Below are positions 61,631 through 64,000 of a DNA stretch of 64,000 nucleotides, piece after piece. The notes under the pieces were generated by a model that worked only from the letters and a program-made list of their open reading frames with translations, was not told where the DNA came from and ran no database searches. The DNA is from Pelagihabitans sp963760375 (lineage in GTDB: Bacteria; Bacteroidota; Bacteroidia; Flavobacteriales; Flavobacteriaceae): positions 1-64,000 of the forward strand of contig CAVXCS010000003.1 of NCBI GenBank assembly GCA_963760375.1, given 5' to 3'. Position 1 is the first letter of the stretch. Every line of letters begins with the position of its first letter. A program made the position numbers and the translations under genes.

Positions 61631-62482
61631 ATGCTGATGAGAACTGTTTTGATTCCCACCGATTTTTCCGCAAATGCCCGTCATGCCATTGATTATGCAT
61701 TGCAACTCTATAAATGCGAAAAGACCAATTTTCATTTTTTGCATGCCTATTCCGATTCGTTTTACGACTTGTTCAAGGCGGCCAAAACAGATAAAGTAGA
61801 GGAGCAGAAAGAAAAGGCCAAGATCAAATCGGATGCTTCCCTTCAAAAGCTTTTGGAAGAAGTAAGCTCCAAGACGAATAATCCGTTGCATACCTACATG
61901 TCCATTTCCGCTTTCGACACCTTGGTCGATGCCGTGAACGATTTTGCCAATAAAATAAATGTAGATGCTGTGATCATGGGTACCAAGGGAGAAACTGCCG
62001 ACAAAAAGATCACCTTCGGAAGCCACACGGTTCAAGTGTTCAAATATGTAAAATGCCCTGTTTTGGCCATTCCACAACAATGTGAATACCAACAACCCAA
62101 AAAAATTCTTTTTCCGACCGATTATATGCTGCCTTACAAACGAAGGGAGCTCAAACTCCTCAACGATATGGCGGCCCAATTCAAATCTAAGATCTACTGT
62201 CTGTATTTCTCCGATTTTGAAGAGCTGAGCAATAGGCAGATCGACAACAAAAGGTTCCTGAGGGAATCGCTTTCCAAGGCCTATCTTTTTTACGAAAGAC
62301 TGCCGGTCGACAACAAGGCCAAAGCTATTTTGGACTATATCGACAAAAACGATATTTCAATGCTGGTGATGGTGAATTCGCGCCATTCTTTTTTGGAGGA
62401 TATGCTCTATCGCTCAACCGTCGATGAAATTGGGTTGCATGCCAACATTCCATTTTTGGTCATGCAAAACCTGCCCAGATAA
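61631..62482 (+). CDS. Tandem universal stress protein
   Basis: 283 residues; start either ATG 61631 or 61637 (MRTVLIPTDFS). The first half has VLIPTDFSANARHAIDYA and VIMGTKGETADKKITFGSHTVQVFKYV, a nucleotide-loop variant with an altered glycine pattern. The second half begins KKILFPTDYMLPYKRRELKLL. Probably co-transcribed with the next two usp genes (17 and 8 bp gaps). Confidence 0.88.
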   Translation: MLMRTVLIPTDFSANARHAIDYALQLYKCEKTNFHFLHAYSDSFYDLFKAAKTDKVEEQKEKAKIKSDASLQKLLEEVSSKTNNPLHTYMSISAFDTLVDAVNDFANKINVDAVIMGTKGETADKKITFGSHTVQVFKYVKCPVLAIPQQCEYQQPKKILFPTDYMLPYKRRELKLLNDMAAQFKSKIYCLYFSDFEELSNRQIDNKRFLRESLSKAYLFYERLPVDNKAKAILDYIDKNDISMLVMVNSRHSFLEDMLYRSTVDEIGLHANIPFLVMQNLPR

Positions 62483-62498
62483 TTTGATCCCTTACGAT

Positions 62499-63353
62499 AT
62501 GAAGAAAATACTTTTGCCCACCGATTTTTCTGAAAATGCATGGAATGCCATTGCCTATGCACTGGAATTTTTTAAAAATGAAAACTGCACCTTTTACATC
62601 CTGCATACCTATACCCCTTTGTTCTATCGATTGGATTATATGATGGGCGGTCCGGAATTCAGTGCCGTTCCCGATGTAGGTGTCGATTTGTCGCTGGCGG
62701 GCCTGGAGAAAACCATGACCGACATAAAATCGCGCCATCCCAACAAAAAACATAGTTTTAAAACCGTTTCCGCCTTCAACACCCTCACCGATGAGATCAA
62801 CAACCTATGTGAAAGCCATAAGATCGATTTGATCGTGATGGGGACCCAGGGGGCTACCGGAGCCAAGGAAATATTATTGGGCACCAATACGGTGTACGTG
62901 ATCAGAAAGGCCAAGGTGCCCGTATTGGCCATTCCGGAAAATTTCCGTTTCAAGCCGGTCCAAAAGATTTTGTTCGCAGTGGATTATTGGTCCCGCTATA
63001 AGGAGGCCGAGCTTAGATTCCTGAACGAAATGATTCATTTAAATGCCGCAAAGTTGATGGTGATGCATGCCGGTGAAGAGCAGGAATTGAAGGAAGTGCA
63101 GACCAAGAACAAAGCCTATCTGATGGATTATTTTAAGTCGATCGATGCGAAGTTCGAAGAAATGAAAGATCGGTACATGCCCAATGCCGTTCATGACTAC
63201 ATCGCTGAACAAAGCATAGACCTATTGGCCATGATGAACCGAAAACATTCATTTTTGGATAGACTGTTGGTCAAGCAGAATATAGATGCCATTGGGTACC
63301 ATGTCAAAATTCCGTTTTTGGTAATGAAAGACACCGCAAAAATATCTAAATAA
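62499..63353 (+). CDS. Tandem universal stress protein
   Basis: 284 residues from MKKILLPTDFSENAWNAIAYA; nucleotide loop VMGTQGATGAKEILLGTNTVYVI is intact in the first half. The second half begins KILFAVDYWSRYKEAELRFL. The frame is open to 62424, but this would overlap the previous gene and the family motif starts here. Confidence 0.9.
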   Translation: MKKILLPTDFSENAWNAIAYALEFFKNENCTFYILHTYTPLFYRLDYMMGGPEFSAVPDVGVDLSLAGLEKTMTDIKSRHPNKKHSFKTVSAFNTLTDEINNLCESHKIDLIVMGTQGATGAKEILLGTNTVYVIRKAKVPVLAIPENFRFKPVQKILFAVDYWSRYKEAELRFLNEMIHLNAAKLMVMHAGEEQELKEVQTKNKAYLMDYFKSIDAKFEEMKDRYMPNAVHDYIAEQSIDLLAMMNRKHSFLDRLLVKQNIDAIGYHVKIPFLVMKDTAKISK

Positions 63354-63360
63354 GTAGCCG

Positions 63361-64000
63361 ATGCATAACATATTGCTGCCCACCGATTTTTCAGATGACG
63401 CATGGAATGCCATTTTTACTGCGCTAAAACTCTTTAACAAAGAAGAATGTAAGTTTTATCTGTTGAATGCCTACGAGCCCAATCTGCTGAACATTCTGGG
63501 CGACAAAAGTGAACAGCGCCTCGCGGCCATCTACGATTCCCTCGCCACCGAATCGCAACTGAAACTAAAGGAATCGTTAGCATACCTGATCAAAAATCAC
63601 GAGAATCCGAAACACAGTTTTGAAACTGTTTCAAAACGGGACGGCTTGGTGAATGCGGTTCGAGACCTTCAAAAACAACAGGGTTTTGAGCTGGTGGTCA
63701 TGGGCACCAAAGGGGCGACCGGGGCAAAAGAGGTTTTTGTGGGGAGCAATACCGTTAAGGTGATCAAGGATATGCGGACTTGTCCGATTTTGGCGGTGCC
63801 GGGAGATTATAATTTTCAGGTATTGAAACAAATCGTTTTACCGACCGACTATACACATACATTTAAGGGGCCGGCACTTGCGTTGCCCAAATCCCTGGCC
63901 AAAAAGTGGGGTGCGCTGATCCACATCCTGTACGCCTCATCGGGACAAGATCTTGACCGGGAACAGCAAACCCATAAAAAACAGCTCGAGGCCCTCTTGG
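63361..64000 (+). CDS. Universal stress protein, cut by the window end
   Basis: 213 residues seen. It starts MHNILLPTDFSDDAWNAIF, with VMGTKGATGAKEVFVGSNTVKVI in the first half and QIVLPTDYTHTF at the start of the second. It begins 8 bp after the preceding usp and continues past base 64000. Fifth Usp protein in the last 9 kb. Confidence 0.88.
   Translation, partial: MHNILLPTDFSDDAWNAIFTALKLFNKEECKFYLLNAYEPNLLNILGDKSEQRLAAIYDSLATESQLKLKESLAYLIKNHENPKHSFETVSKRDGLVNAVRDLQKQQGFELVVMGTKGATGAKEVFVGSNTVKVIKDMRTCPILAVPGDYNFQVLKQIVLPTDYTHTFKGPALALPKSLAKKWGALIHILYASSGQDLDREQQTHKKQLEALL

Noticed and set aside
1..64000. Search for tRNA, rRNA, CRISPR repeats, insertion-sequence ends and transposases
   Set aside because: No cloverleaf-type sequence, repeat-spacer array, transposase gene or terminal inverted repeat with target duplication was found by eye.

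Overview
The window looks like chromosomal DNA from a marine-type member of the Flavobacteriaceae (Bacteroidota). The grounds are promoter -7 elements of the form TAnnTTTG, A-rich stretches instead of strong Shine-Dalgarno sites, moderate GC, many lipoproteins with a Bacteroidota look, and families typical of this group (DUF6799, BLA-rhodanese, REC-Crp fusions). No rRNA, tRNA, CRISPR array, phage or insertion sequence was found. Gene assignments rest on recognised motifs, not on database searches.

Layout. 1-740: non-coding, three strong terminator hairpins and one promoter that appears to serve a small RNA. 0.86-9.3 kb: pta-ackA, small helical proteins, an MgtC/DUF4010 membrane protein, exonuclease III and a YtxH/holin-like envelope-stress operon. 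9.3-13 kb: a LOV-domain histidine kinase with a REC-Crp response regulator. 13-19.5 kb: patatin, a P-type ATPase, Hsp20, and frameshifted MFS and upp genes. 19.6-26 kb: a TolC/MFP/RND efflux operon with a P-II-like protein and DUF2892. 26-39.2 kb: envelope lipoproteins and a sulfide/thiosulfate module (TsdA, outer-membrane barrel, SQR, persulfide dioxygenase-rhodanese, rhodanese, TauE, cytochrome c) with its probable Crp-type regulator. 39.2-46.3 kb: divergent S2P-CBS/crp and pfkB-DUF302-flavin reductase-M20-DUF1611-like-class II RNR operons. 46.5-57.7 kb: membrane and stress proteins, a second P-type ATPase, hpf-usp, deoC-deoD. 57.8-64 kb: a second kinase (FixL-like PAS) with a second REC-Crp regulator, then a run of universal stress proteins that leaves the window.

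The main discovery is regulatory. Two palindromes of the CRP/FNR family recur in front of most operons, and nearly all sit at one fixed distance from a TAnnTTTG-like -7 element (box centre to first -7 base 29.5 bp, i.e. box centred near -42/-43, a class II activator position). Box 1, TGAy-N4-rTCA (FixK/FNR-like), occurs before stress, fermentation, nucleotide and usp operons, before the LOV-kinase/REC-Crp operon itself, and before a putative small RNA. Box 2, GTAAC-N4-GTTAC (contains GTA-N8-TAC as for NtcA), occurs before the sulfide/thiosulfate, efflux and lipoprotein genes. The REC-Crp proteins carry an FNR-like E..xxR recognition helix; the stand-alone Crp protein carries an NtcA-like RVxxSR helix. 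This allows a testable assignment of regulators to boxes and predicts a cascade, because the stand-alone crp gene lies in a Box 1 operon.

The gene content under Box 1 (usp genes, hsp20, pfkB, class II RNR, CBS protein, flavin reductase, ribosome hibernation factor) strikingly parallels the mycobacterial DosR dormancy regulon, apparently built independently in Bacteroidota with light (LOV) and possibly oxygen (FixL-like PAS) inputs.
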